This document shows, in pieces, positions 1-8,899 of a stretch of DNA of 64,000 bases. The stretch covers positions 310,001-374,000 of the forward strand of contig NZ_CP048222.1 of assembly GCF_010119975.1 (NCBI RefSeq), in the 5' to 3' direction. This DNA is from Rhodocytophaga rosea. Lineage in GTDB: Bacteria; Bacteroidota; Bacteroidia; Cytophagales; 172606-1. The notes below the pieces were generated by a model. It was not told where the DNA came from, made no database searches, and saw nothing but the letters and a program-made list of their open reading frames with translations. The position numbers and the translations under genes were made by a program. Positions within the stretch are counted from its first letter, which is position 1, and every line of letters starts with the position of its first letter.

Positions 1-91
1 GCAGATAACCGAAATTAAAAGTCTTCATAATTTTCTGTTACTAGTCTATTGAAGCATCTACTTTACTTCAGGAGAATGGTAGTGTAATATA

Positions 92-577
92 CTATAAAGT
101 CAGCTTATAGTCGCACCGGATGATGCTCTTTTTCAGATCATCAATTTTTTCATCATTCAGGCACAATTTGATGGATTTCTTGTAGTGCCCAATAGCGGTT
201 TCGAAGTTGCCTTTAAATTCCTCCAGCACACCCAGCCGGTTGTAAATAATAGATTTATCGATGACGGGAATGTGCAGGCATTTGTTCATCAATTGTTGAG
301 CGTCTTCGAAGCGCTCCAGTTCGGTAAGCAAATAAATGAGGTTGTAATAACTATAAGGATAATCCGGACCAAATTTAATGGCGGCTTTATAATGATTTTC
401 TGCTTTTTTATAATCATCAAACTGGCTTTTGTATATCCATCCCAGCGAATTATGTGCATAATAACATTGTGGATCATCCAGCAGAATAGCTTCATAATGC
501 TGCTTTGCTTCGATCATATTCCCGTTTTTAATGGCGTTTTCGCCTTCCAGGTATAATTCTTCAATTCGTGAACTCAT
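92..577 (-). CDS. TPR-repeat protein
   Basis: A 161-residue protein made almost wholly of tetratricopeptide repeats. The repeat pattern (Y-x-x-A, LG-W/RL-x-Y, A-x-x-x-Y-x-x-A) can be seen about four times, near residues 15-45, 40-75, 75-105 and 108-140. There is no signal peptide or membrane segment, so it should be a cytoplasmic protein-protein interaction scaffold; the partner cannot be told from sequence. It stands alone on the minus strand, 70 bases downstream of the symporter gene, and may be read through from it. The family assignment is firm and the cellular role unknown. Confidence 0.85.
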   Translation of the reverse strand: MSSRIEELYLEGENAIKNGNMIEAKQHYEAILLDDPQCYYAHNSLGWIYKSQFDDYKKAENHYKAAIKFGPDYPYSYYNLIYLLTELERFEDAQQLMNKCLHIPVIDKSIIYNRLGVLEEFKGNFETAIGHYKKSIKLCLNDEKIDDLKKSIIRCDYKLTL

Positions 578-648
578 AGGTTTACAGAAAAAAACAATAC
601 ATAAGTGTACGTAAAAATACTGATTTTTCGAGGCTACAAAACCGTTTT

Positions 649-2370
649 CTACCCTTTTTTGGCACTTACCACAGGCACTTTTTCAGGATCTGGCTGCAAA
701 AACAAATTGAATATCCAGGCAATGAGGATCACCAGTAAACAGCCGATCACATTGTACCAGAGGAAGGCAATGCTGGAAAAATAAAACAATGCAAATACAA
801 CAACTTCAGTAATAATGGCTGCATAAAAAGTTGCAGCTCCTCTAATTTTCTTAAAATAGAAGGCACAAACAAAAATACCCAGGATGGCTCCGTAAAACAG
901 GGAACCCAGTCGGTTTACTGCTTCCAGCAGATTTCCCACCCGTCCTGCATACAAAGCTACTACTACACAAAATACGCCCCAGCCAATGGTGATCCATCTC
1001 GACATATGGAAATAGTGTTCTTCACTGGCATCTTTCCGGATAATGCGTTTGTATACATCTACAATGGTGGTGGAAGTAAGGGAGTTAAACGCAGAGGCAG
1101 AAGAAGACATAGAGGCAGAAAAAACCACTGCAATCAGCAATCCGACCACGCCAGCCGGTAAATAGGTAGTTACGAAATTGAGAAACACATAATTCGTATC
1201 ATTTACATCGGCCAGCTTGTCGTTCTTTTTAATGAGCCGGACCGTCTCTCCCCTTACGGCTGTATCCAGGGCCAGAGATCGTTCCAGTTGCTGTTCAGCG
1301 GAAGCAATACTGGTTTCATCGCCGGAGCGTAAGGCACCTACCAGTTGTCTTATCTCTGCCTGCCTGGTCTGGAATATGGTCTCATGCTTTTTTTCTAATA
1401 CTGCAAATTCAGCAGCATAGGCACTATTGCGGAGTTTATCAGTTTCAACTGTATTAAAAAATACCGGAGGCATCACAAACTGGTAGAACACAAATACCAT
1501 AATGCCCACAAACAAAATACAAAATTGCATGGGTACTTTTATTATGCCATTAAATAAAAGGCCAAGCCGGCTTTGTGCAATAGAACTCCCAGATAAATAC
1601 CGGCCTACCTGCGACTGGTCGGTGCCAAAGTAAGACATGGCCAGAAAAAATCCGCCAATAATCCCAGACCATATATTGTATTGGCTATCCGGGTTAAATT
1701 CGAGATCAATGGCATTCAGGCGGCCGGTTTTTCCGGCTACTTTTACGGCTTCCATAAATGAAATATCATCTGGCAGCAAATACAGGATCATAAAAAAAGC
1801 CGTTACCATGCCACTCAGAATAATCGCCATCTGGCCCAGTTGTGTATGACTCACCGCTTTTGATCCTCCAAAAACGGTATACATCAATACCATCACGCCA
1901 ATGATGATACTGGTTAAGTTTGTATTCCAGCCTAATAGAGAAGAAAGAATAATGGAAGGGGCATAAATGGACAGGCCGGTAGAAATACCCCTTTGAATCA
2001 GGAACAGAAAGGCAGCCAGCACTCTTGTCTTCAGGTCGAAGCGGTTTTCCAGGTATTCGTATGCGGTGTATACATTAAGTTTATGGTAGATTGGTACCGC
2101 CGTAATGCATAAGACTATCATGGCTATAGGCAAACCGAAGTAGAATTGTACAAAACGCATCCCATCAGAAAAAGCCTGTCCTGGTGCGGAGAGAAAGGTA
2201 ATCGCACTGGCCTGGGTTGCAATAATAGATAAACCTACAGTATACCAGGGCATGGCACGGTTTGCCAGCAAATATCCTTTCATATCTTTGTTGCCCCTGC
2301 CCTTCCATATACCATACAACACAATAAACAGTAAGGCGGCAACTAAAACAATCCAGTCTAAAATTCGCAT
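649..2370 (-). CDS. Sodium:solute symporter (SSS family)
   Basis: A 573-residue membrane protein of the SSS/SLC5 family that couples Na+ influx to uptake of a small solute. Many hydrophobic segments are visible, starting with TM1 at residues 5-22. Family signatures include the stretch around ITFLSAPGQAF near residue 57 and the SASMSSSASAFNSL helix that carries Na+ site residues. A charged insertion of about 85 residues (roughly 303-390), rich in E, K, R and Q and probably helical, separates two membrane segments; similar inserts occur in other Bacteroidota members. The substrate is not predictable; sugars, sialic acid or amino acids are all possible. The 45-residue membrane peptide upstream on the same strand may be an accessory subunit. 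Confidence 0.9.
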   Translation of the reverse strand: MRILDWIVLVAALLFIVLYGIWKGRGNKDMKGYLLANRAMPWYTVGLSIIATQASAITFLSAPGQAFSDGMRFVQFYFGLPIAMIVLCITAVPIYHKLNVYTAYEYLENRFDLKTRVLAAFLFLIQRGISTGLSIYAPSIILSSLLGWNTNLTSIIIGVMVLMYTVFGGSKAVSHTQLGQMAIILSGMVTAFFMILYLLPDDISFMEAVKVAGKTGRLNAIDLEFNPDSQYNIWSGIIGGFFLAMSYFGTDQSQVGRYLSGSSIAQSRLGLLFNGIIKVPMQFCILFVGIMVFVFYQFVMPPVFFNTVETDKLRNSAYAAEFAVLEKKHETIFQTRQAEIRQLVGALRSGDETSIASAEQQLERSLALDTAVRGETVRLIKKNDKLADVNDTNYVFLNFVTTYLPAGVVGLLIAVVFSASMSSSASAFNSLTSTTIVDVYKRIIRKDASEEHYFHMSRWITIGWGVFCVVVALYAGRVGNLLEAVNRLGSLFYGAILGIFVCAFYFKKIRGAATFYAAIITEVVVFALFYFSSIAFLWYNVIGCLLVILIAWIFNLFLQPDPEKVPVVSAKKG

Positions 2371-2608
2371 GAAACTATTAAAGTATAAACTAATCAGGCA
2401 ATTAAGTTATTCTGTATGCCTATCAGAAGCAGAGTAATATAGAATACAATTCTACTGCTCCTCAACAGAAAGATAGATAACGCATAAACACAAACGGAAA
2501 TATGAGAAAAAACAGGGAAAGATTTATTTTTTTTTGATAAACGGATAGAAAAAAGTATCTGCAGAAGCAAAACCTGAAATAAGTTACTGACGCTGCAAAA
2601 GTCAATCC

Positions 2609-2746
2609 CTATTGAAAGTATTGGGTAAACCAGTAAAATAAGAGTATCAGCAAAAGCAGATTAGCCAGAACAGCCAGGTAGATTTTCTTCCAGGTGTTCA
2701 AAAAAGGAGGTAGTTCATTACTTGATTCTTCAGAGTGGTCTGACAT
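2609..2746 (-). CDS. Small single-span membrane peptide beside SSS symporter
   Basis: A 45-codon frame read directly from the minus strand, starting ATG at 2746 and ending TAG at 2609. The peptide has a polar acidic N-terminus (MSDHSEESSNELPP), then W-K-K-I-Y and one hydrophobic span of about 20 residues ending in FYWFTQYFQ. It is predicted as a one-pass inner-membrane protein with a short N-terminal tail. It lies 238 bases upstream of, and on the same strand as, the SSS symporter. Short peptides with a W-K..Y and a YW(F/I)T ending beside SSS genes are, in my recollection, common in Bacteroidota. It could be a small subunit or stabiliser of the transporter; that role is inference. Confidence 0.6.
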   Translation of the reverse strand: MSDHSEESSNELPPFLNTWKKIYLAVLANLLLLILLFYWFTQYFQ

Positions 2747-3173
2747 AGTTCCAATCGATTTTTCTCACAAAACAAATGCTGATAATAAAACTTATTTATT
2801 CTTCACTCTATTTCCTCGCTTACTAATTTCTTCTCAAAGAGTGAATATTTTGATTTTATACGTAAAAATAGAAGGTAATTCTTTAAAATACACAGGAAAT
2901 CTATTTGAATCAACCTGGCTTTGAGAATATTGTTCAATTGATTTGCGAAAAGGTATAGGCGGACGGCGTTTTCTGTTTTACGAAAATTTAATAGTTAATT
3001 AACCTCAGATTGTTATACAAGTTATAAAAATTCACAATCTTCGCCCAGGCAAATGTTTACAAATAGTAAACAAAAATTAAGCTATTCAGTCCAGGGAATC
3101 CGGATGTATGGATATAGTTTATTAAAAATTTATTATCACCTTTACTCTTATACACACTCATATTTCTCTTACT
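2747..3173 (+). other. Intergenic region with a short palindrome
   Basis: This 427-base AT-rich spacer separates the divergent small membrane peptide and the HAD gene, so it should hold both promoters. A perfect 7-base inverted repeat, tgtttac at 3054-3060 and gtaaaca at 3066-3072 with a 5-base spacer, lies about 100 bases before the HAD start and could be an operator. The open frame seen on the plus strand from 2694 runs through this spacer and the complementary strand of the small peptide and looks non-coding. No RNA gene was recognised. Confidence 0.4.
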
Positions 3174-3887
3174 ATGGCTATTAAATTAGTTGTTTTCGAT
3201 ATGGCAGGCACTACCATCCAGGACAAGGATAATGTGCATACTGCTCTGCAAAAAGCTTTCGAAATTGAAGGAATCCGGGTTAGCAGAGATGATGCTAACC
3301 AGGTAATGGGGTATCCAAAGCCAGTAGCCATCCGGGAATTATTGCGGCAAAAACTAACCGATGAAACCTACAAAGACGAATCCTATATCACACACATTCA
3401 TAGCAACTTTTTAAAAGAGATGATTTCCTTCTATGAAACAAGTCCGGATGTGCAGGAGAAAGAAGGTGTACAGGAAACATTTGAGACGTTGCGGAAAAAT
3501 CATGTTAAAATTGCCATTGATACCGGCTTCGACAGAAGCATTGCCAACGCTGTACTCAACCGGGTAGGCTGGCAGGAAAAGGGATTGATAGATGCCAGCA
3601 TTACCAGTGATGAAGTGGAAAAGGGCCGTCCGTATCCGGATATGATTTTTCGGGCCATGAAATTAACCGGCGTAGAAAATGTAGCCGAAGTCGCCAAAGT
3701 AGGTGATACGGCTTCTGACTTACAGGAAGGGAATGCCGCCGGATGTACATATGTAATTGGCGTAACCACAGGTGCCTTTACCAGAGAAGCGCTCCAAAGT
3801 GAACCTCACACCCATTTAATAGAAAAACTTCCCGAGTTGCTCGCTATTCTTGAGTTGGATAAAACACCTGCAGGTAAGCGGCTTTAA
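3174..3887 (+). CDS. HAD-family phosphonatase-like hydrolase
   Basis: A 237-residue HAD-superfamily hydrolase of the phosphonatase-like group (PhnX-like). Motif I is DMAGTT at residues 9-14, with D9 as the expected nucleophile; the MAGTT form is typical of phosphonoacetaldehyde hydrolase relatives. An alpha-helical cap follows. Motif II sits in IDTGFD, the motif III lysine in VEKGRPYPDM, and motif IV in VGDTASDL. Known members act on phosphonoacetaldehyde or on small phosphate esters. No phosphonate transport or aminotransferase gene is nearby, so the substrate is open. It is monocistronic and convergent with the PHP gene. Confidence 0.85.
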   Translation: MAIKLVVFDMAGTTIQDKDNVHTALQKAFEIEGIRVSRDDANQVMGYPKPVAIRELLRQKLTDETYKDESYITHIHSNFLKEMISFYETSPDVQEKEGVQETFETLRKNHVKIAIDTGFDRSIANAVLNRVGWQEKGLIDASITSDEVEKGRPYPDMIFRAMKLTGVENVAEVAKVGDTASDLQEGNAAGCTYVIGVTTGAFTREALQSEPHTHLIEKLPELLAILELDKTPAGKRL

Positions 3888-3926
3888 AGCAGGTAAGATA
3901 GTCAGGAAACTAAATGCGCTATAAAA

Positions 3927-4802
3927 TCAGGAGGTGACTGTGTGTAACAGTCCGGTCTGATCAAAATTCACCTGCTGCCATTTGCCATTCAGAAGTACAC
4001 TTACCTGTTTATAACCAACAGATGCCAGGAGTACCGCCGTATCTTCAAACTGTAAAATGATTTCTTCCGGATGATGAGCATCGGAATTGATAGTTATGGG
4101 AATACCTAATGCTTTCATTTTTTCCAGTGCCCATTTTCCAGGATAGGTCTGGCTGGTTTTTTTCTTGTAAATGCCTCTGGTATTCACTTCTATAATAGCA
4201 CCTACATCAGCAATCAATCGTAGGGTTTGCTCCAGTTCCTGCCGATACCAGCCGGCTTGCTGGGAGAATAAAGCCCCTTCTTCATCCTGAATTTTGATTT
4301 TATCTATATGCCCGATCACATCCGGGCATTCCTGCTCAATCATTTGCCTGGTAAGTTCAAAGTAGCGGCTTACGGCCTGCCGGATATCTCCTCTGAATAT
4401 TTGTTGCAAGCCATCCAGAAACACCTGGTGAGAACCGTCTATTTCCCATCGCTTTCCATCCGGAAATGCATCCACAAAATGCACGGAGCCAATGGTATAA
4501 TCCAGGCCAAGGTCTAAAACTGGCAAACTTTTAGGTCCGGTAACGCCAGGAATATAATCTACTTCCAGCCCACAATATAATTCTATATCCCGCTGATAAG
4601 CTTGCTGCAATTCCCGGATCTCGGCTACATAGGCATGGGCAGATTCCGGTTTCATTGTCCAGACACAATCGAAAGGCACAGGCGCATGAGAAGAAAATCC
4701 GTAGGCCACCAACCCTTTTTCTAAAGAGCTTTTTACGTATTCTTCCGGTGCATATTTTCCATCACAATAATGGCAATGGCTGTGGTAATTGGTCCAGGAC
4801 AT
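3927..4802 (-). CDS. PHP-domain phosphoesterase, histidinol-phosphatase-like
   Basis: A 291-residue protein of the PHP superfamily, closest in pattern to HisK-type histidinol phosphatase. The metal-binding HxH is in YHSHCHYCDG at residues 6-14, more ligands fall in SSHAP and GLEVDYIP, the GSVHF motif is near residue 128, GHIDKI near 205, and the C-terminal INSDAHHPEE supplies the last ligands. The trinuclear metal centre therefore looks complete. HisK removes phosphate from L-histidinol phosphate, but no other his genes are close by, so a different small phosphoester is equally possible. It is soluble, with no signal peptide. Confidence 0.8.
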   Translation of the reverse strand: MSWTNYHSHCHYCDGKYAPEEYVKSSLEKGLVAYGFSSHAPVPFDCVWTMKPESAHAYVAEIRELQQAYQRDIELYCGLEVDYIPGVTGPKSLPVLDLGLDYTIGSVHFVDAFPDGKRWEIDGSHQVFLDGLQQIFRGDIRQAVSRYFELTRQMIEQECPDVIGHIDKIKIQDEEGALFSQQAGWYRQELEQTLRLIADVGAIIEVNTRGIYKKKTSQTYPGKWALEKMKALGIPITINSDAHHPEEIILQFEDTAVLLASVGYKQVSVLLNGKWQQVNFDQTGLLHTVTS

Positions 4803-4879
4803 GTTATAGTTCTAAATCGTTGTTCGTTGTTGGTTATTGGCAAGTTCTATGAATGATTGAGTAGATGAACGCCACCTGA

Positions 4880-6094
4880 TCAAATTTTAATAAATACTTT
4901 ATTCTTAAAGAGCCAGTATAAAATTAACCATTCCATTACCAGAATAGCAGCACCCCTGATCAAAGAGGCATACGCAAGGCCAAATACCTGGTTATATTCC
5001 TGTCCTACATGTATTTTAAATGAGCTGTCAATAAAAGAAGGTATGGTTTCGGCAATAATATAGGCAGCAATAGAATTCATGCCGATCACCACCAGAAAAA
5101 AGGCCCATTTTTTATATCCCAGTATGTCGATTATCCCATAAAAACCTGCCAGCAGTATAAAGCACCAGCCTCCGCTGAAAATAGTCCAGGCTGGCGTCCA
5201 TATGCGTTTTACAATCGGGCAGATGCCGCTTATGTGCAGCAATACTCCCAGAATCAGTAGTGCTACCCCTATGGTGAAATATTGAATGATAATTCTTTTT
5301 GGGGGAATCCCGGAACGGATGATATTGCCGGCGATTAGTCCCAGAATCATGGTGCCCAGGGTAGGGATAAAACTCAGGGTGGAATATCCGCCTCCATTAT
5401 TTGCAAATACCGACTCTCTGGGAAACAGATTCAGAAACCAGCGGTCAAAAGCCCAGGCAAGATTGGTGTTTTTATTCCAGTGTGCAGCAAAGCCTGACAA
5501 ATTATGCTCCCAATCCTGGGTAACGCCGGCGAGTGTATAATCGAAACCGGCTCCCGGCAATGGATATAAGGCAAAGGCCAGCCAGTAGAAAAACAAAATC
5601 CCGATGAGAGAAAACAGTTGCATCCGTTTTGAAGCAAAGCCCAGCAGGAAAAGAAAAGTATACCCCAGACCAATCTGCGTCAGGGTATCTTCAAAGGTAA
5701 AATAGGTCTGCTCCGCATGCATAGAACGCAGGAAGATGCCCAGAAAAATGAGTATCAATGAGCGTTTGATGGTATGAAGCAGCAGACTGGAAAAGGATGC
5801 TCCTTTTGAAACCCGGCTGGCAATAGAAAAAGGCAAGGCTACTCCGACCAGAAAGGAGAAAGAGGGCTGAATCAGATCATGAAGCGAGCAACCCACCCAT
5901 TCTACATGGCTTTGGTGAAAGGATAAAAAACGCCAGAAACCGCTGTCTGGCAATGCCTCAGACACTCTTGAAAAGGATAGTACTTCTGCCATCATCAGCA
6001 GCATCACAAAACCACGGTAGGCATCCATGGATTCCAGCCTTCTGACTGACGTTACAGTTGCGGTCAATGTTGGTTCTTTGGTGAGTACTTGCAT
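4880..6094 (-). CDS. DUF5009-type membrane acyltransferase (HGSNAT-like)
   Basis: A 404-residue polytopic membrane protein with about ten hydrophobic segments. The opening stretch R-L-x-S-x-DAYRGF (residues 20-27) followed by a [12 protein letters not shown]-x-F-x-F-L-V-G run is diagnostic of the DUF5009/YeiB/heparan-alpha-glucosaminide N-acetyltransferase group. The conserved His of the CSLHD loop is the candidate acyl carrier. The mammalian enzyme acetylates terminal glucosamine across a membrane; bacterial members are mostly uncharacterised and may acetylate periplasmic sugars. It lies 77 bases downstream of the PHP gene start on the same strand and could be transcribed just upstream of it. 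Confidence 0.8.
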   Translation of the reverse strand: MQVLTKEPTLTATVTSVRRLESMDAYRGFVMLLMMAEVLSFSRVSEALPDSGFWRFLSFHQSHVEWVGCSLHDLIQPSFSFLVGVALPFSIASRVSKGASFSSLLLHTIKRSLILIFLGIFLRSMHAEQTYFTFEDTLTQIGLGYTFLFLLGFASKRMQLFSLIGILFFYWLAFALYPLPGAGFDYTLAGVTQDWEHNLSGFAAHWNKNTNLAWAFDRWFLNLFPRESVFANNGGGYSTLSFIPTLGTMILGLIAGNIIRSGIPPKRIIIQYFTIGVALLILGVLLHISGICPIVKRIWTPAWTIFSGGWCFILLAGFYGIIDILGYKKWAFFLVVIGMNSIAAYIIAETIPSFIDSSFKIHVGQEYNQVFGLAYASLIRGAAILVMEWLILYWLFKNKVFIKI

Positions 6095-6184
6095 GAAGTT
6101 TAGGTTGTTTGGATTTCAAAAGTTACAAAAATAAAGCATACCTACATACAAGATTGCCTTCAATATTCGAAGGTATTGTTAAAT

Positions 6185-7066
6185 CTAAAAATCACCATAA
6201 TATACCTGCAGGCAAAGCAAGCCAATTTCTTTACGCCACATATCTACTACCTGATTCCGGTCGTCGAGTACAAACTCTATATAATATATGCCCTGAATGT
6301 GGCTTTCATACAGCTCTTTTTTAACGATAGAATCTTTTCGCATATCTCCCTGCTTTCGCATGAACAGGGCATCATAACTTACTCCCTTTGCTGAAAGCCA
6401 GTTGGTAGTTTGTATCCGGTGTTCCGAAGATCTTCCGGATAGTAGTAAAATTACAAATCCTGCTTTCGCATATTGATTGACAATATTTAGCACTGGTTCA
6501 TTTACCAGATCCTGCTCACACCTGGAAGCATCAAATGGGTTGCGGTCATTAATTAAAGCCAGAGTGCCGTCTATGTCACAAATAATGGCTTTAGGGAGAG
6601 AAGTATCTTGCTGGCAGTAAAAAGGAATTCTGCCCACCGGTGCCACATAGCGGTTATGTATTCCCCGGATGGCCTTCTCTCCTACCGGAACCGGCCGTTT
6701 GGCATCCCGTTCAATAGATTCTTCCAGCGTTACGTTGAATTCTTTTACCTGGACCTTTATTTGCCGGTCATTTTCCCTGGCATATTCACTGACAAGCTCG
6801 CGTATGCGGGCTTCATGTTTGGGGTCTAGGTTGGTATCATCCACAATCACATGTTTGCCCTCTTTCAATGCTTCTGTAATCAGATAATCACGTACTTTTA
6901 ACACAAAGGCTTCGTTGCCTTTGCTCCAGTAAGCGTTATCCAGCATCGCTCTCAGGTCATCCTTATTGATGCGTTTATACATACCAGGATGTTGGTCCAG
7001 CATTTGCCTGGCCCAGGTTGATTTTCCACTGGCTGGAATTCCTTTGAGTATCGTAACGGTGATCAT
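6185..7066 (-). CDS. T4-type polynucleotide kinase-phosphatase
   Basis: A 293-residue two-domain RNA end-healing enzyme. The N-terminal kinase has the P-loop GIPASGKST (residues 9-17) and the INKDD motif, which matches the INRDD of phage T4 Pnkp. The C-terminal HAD phosphatase starts near residue 160 with CDIDGTLAL, followed by SGRSS and the KQGDMRKD signature, again very like T4 Pnkp. The enzyme should phosphorylate 5'-OH ends and remove 2',3'-cyclic or 3'-phosphate. Its start overlaps the RNA ligase stop by four bases (ATGA), so the two are translationally coupled. Length and domain order equal those of the phage enzyme (about 300 residues). Confidence 0.93.
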   Translation of the reverse strand: MITVTILKGIPASGKSTWARQMLDQHPGMYKRINKDDLRAMLDNAYWSKGNEAFVLKVRDYLITEALKEGKHVIVDDTNLDPKHEARIRELVSEYARENDRQIKVQVKEFNVTLEESIERDAKRPVPVGEKAIRGIHNRYVAPVGRIPFYCQQDTSLPKAIICDIDGTLALINDRNPFDASRCEQDLVNEPVLNIVNQYAKAGFVILLLSGRSSEHRIQTTNWLSAKGVSYDALFMRKQGDMRKDSIVKKELYESHIQGIYYIEFVLDDRNQVVDMWRKEIGLLCLQVYYGDF

Positions 7067-8082
7067 ACTTCGGTCTTAAAAGGTTTTTCGTGTTTGGGTT
7101 TTATCATTTTCCAGATAGCTGGCTTATAGTCACGGTTGTCGAGCATGGCAAACAGAATACCTGGATAGCGGCAAGTCAGAAAGTAAAGTGCCGTAGTTTT
7201 TCTATCTTCCAGCATCCGAAAATCCTGTTTACACTGGGTTTCGATGTTTGCAAATTCCGCTAATAGTTTTTCTCTGGTATGTTTTACCCACTGATAAAAT
7301 TCATCTGGCACATGGTCCAGCATTTCGTCCAGCGGTTTATCTTCCCTGAGCATTTCCCAGATCATCTGGTTAGAAACACCTGTAAGGATGCGGTGCAGGC
7401 GAACATATTCCTCGAATTTTACTTTTACCCGGAATCCGTTTTTAAACCGTACGACAAATCCTTCCCGGTTATCAGCGGCTAGTTTACGCAACTGGCGAAT
7501 ATCATGCAAACCATCATATTTTTTTACCAACGGAAATCCAATGTCTTCCAAAGGCAGATCTTGTCCGGTTTTGTTATCGAGTATAGCCAGTAAGATGAGT
7601 TCATTCTTTTGCCCGTAATCTACAACAATCCGGTTTTCCGGGTAAATAATTTCAAACAAATACGTCTGGTCTTTTTGCAGAAAAGGAATACTATGGGCAT
7701 AGGTCGAATACAAAAACTGAGTGGCTTTACGGGCTTGATCGCTATCAAATGAACCTCTGGTGGCAATAAACGGCTCATCATTGTGCCAGTACAGAATTCC
7801 CAGGGAGCCATCCAGCTTTTCATATACCTCAAATGACTCATTAGGAATTTCTTCCGGCTGGTGTTCTTCCAGGTTAAAGAATTTAGGAAACGGACGGGCA
7901 ATGATTTTACTTGTAGCATCCAGAATTAATCCCCGGCACAGTAAAGTAAGCTCAGTCCAGAGCCGTTCGTACTGGGTTTTTGGGGCATAGTTGTAGATAT
8001 ATAGTTCTGCCTGGGGATGTTTCTGGACGGAAATATATTTTTGGTCGATCATCGACTGGAGTTCTGGTAAGTTGATAGGCAT
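7063..8082 (-). CDS. RNA ligase, T4 Rnl1-like
   Basis: A 339-residue nucleotidyl transferase of the T4 RNA ligase 1 type. Motif I is YEKLDGS with the predicted AMP-accepting lysine K89; the upstream CRG (residues 49-51) is also typical. FEIIYPENRIVVDY matches motif IIIa, EGFVVRF matches motif IV, and VKVKFEEYVRLH matches motif V. It should seal 3'-OH and 5'-phosphate RNA ends using ATP. As first gene of a two-gene operon with the kinase-phosphatase it forms a complete heal-and-seal pathway. The biological target, perhaps cleaved tRNA anticodon loops, is inference; no anticodon nuclease gene was recognised in the window. Confidence 0.93.
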   Translation of the reverse strand: MPINLPELQSMIDQKYISVQKHPQAELYIYNYAPKTQYERLWTELTLLCRGLILDATSKIIARPFPKFFNLEEHQPEEIPNESFEVYEKLDGSLGILYWHNDEPFIATRGSFDSDQARKATQFLYSTYAHSIPFLQKDQTYLFEIIYPENRIVVDYGQKNELILLAILDNKTGQDLPLEDIGFPLVKKYDGLHDIRQLRKLAADNREGFVVRFKNGFRVKVKFEEYVRLHRILTGVSNQMIWEMLREDKPLDEMLDHVPDEFYQWVKHTREKLLAEFANIETQCKQDFRMLEDRKTTALYFLTCRYPGILFAMLDNRDYKPAIWKMIKPKHEKPFKTEV

Positions 8083-8119
8083 AAATTATTATAAACTTGT
8101 TAAATGGACGTGGTAGTTG

Positions 8120-8285
8120 CTACCCATCTCTTTCTTTAGCTTGGCTGAACTTACGATTGTGATTGCTACAAAGAAAGTAACAAAGAAAAATCCAGAAAAA
8201 ACAAACGTAAGTTCAGCCAAGCTAATGCTTCTCCGCTCATATCCTACACATTGCCGGCTGTTTTTCAGACTCCCCCGCATGGAAT
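8120..8285 (+). repeat. Degenerate intergenic repeat, copy A
   Basis: Shares with copy B (41704-41862) the block tgctacaaagaaagtaacaa followed by agaaaaatc-aga, the aatgcttc-cc block, and the terminal gctgttttt...gcatggaat block, in the same order and spacing. The copy carries an additional perfect 20-base inverted repeat, 8136-8155 against 8206-8225, built on agcttggctgaacttacg. The 63-codon minus-strand frame here is created by the repeat and is not a gene. The repeat lies between the RNA ligase and the plus-strand small gene, in a gap of 346 bases. Confidence 0.65.
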
Positions 8286-8428
8286 ATTATTAATAAGATA
8301 GTATGGCTAATTCCTCAATTCTAACCTAATATCAGACAAAACAGACTTATTCAAATACACGTTTACATCATCCAATTCAACCAAGTAAATAATATCCATT
8401 TGATTATTGTAGTTAAACAAATTTAAAT

Positions 8429-8701
8429 ATGAAACAACGGGAAGTTACGGATGAGAATAATGTTACCTGGACCTGTGTACAGCCTTTATCGGGTACGGAA
8501 GGAAAAACAGCCCAAAAAGCGGAGGAAATATTAAAAAGCGAAAATGGAGGTATACCTGTCGTGTGTACACCTTCTGGTGGTGCACAATCTGTCAGGCTGG
8601 CACTCAATGAAAACTGGGATGAGCAAGTATCAGATGAGGAATTACTCATTTGTATTCAGGCTCAACAAGGTAAACAAAGCCAGAACCAGGAGCGAAAATA
8701 A
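8429..8701 (+). CDS. Small hypothetical protein
   Basis: A 90-residue acidic soluble protein of unknown function. It starts at ATG 8429 after an AT-rich leader, contains the stretch VVCTPSGGAQSVRLAL in its middle and ends in a polar Q/K/E-rich tail. No known domain, signal peptide or membrane segment is recognised. A strong hairpin with a T-run follows 25 bases after the stop, which supports a real transcription unit of one gene. Codon use resembles its neighbours. Confidence 0.6.
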   Translation: MKQREVTDENNVTWTCVQPLSGTEGKTAQKAEEILKSENGGIPVVCTPSGGAQSVRLALNENWDEQVSDEELLICIQAQQGKQSQNQERK

Positions 8702-8725
8702 GATAAAGTTGATTACAGATTTCTT

Positions 8726-8761
8726 AAAAAGCCTGTTTTTCGTTAAAATACAGGCTTTTTT
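8726..8761 (+). terminator. Rho-independent terminator after small hypothetical gene
   Basis: Perfect stem aaaaagcctgt (8726-8736) with acaggcttttt (8750-8760), a 13-base loop, and a T-run on the 3' side for plus-strand transcription. The A-run on the 5' arm means it could work in both directions. Confidence 0.8.
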
Positions 8762-8899
8762 ACTATTAAAATCTCCTATACCAAGTATAAATCACTTTTC
8801 AAATTGATTATAAATCACGAACATTTAACCAGCTATTAAAATAATATCTATTAGTTTGCGTATTAGTTACAGCGTAAAAAAAGCTGATTATTAGATACG

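Noticed and set aside
2694-2924. 76-codon plus-strand frame
   Set aside because: It starts opposite the small membrane peptide and continues in AT-rich promoter DNA with no coding character.
8089-8280. 63-codon minus-strand frame with a hydrophobic middle
   Set aside because: It reads through repeat copy A including both arms of its inverted repeat; the same repeat gives unrelated frames at 41690-41907, so it is not a gene.
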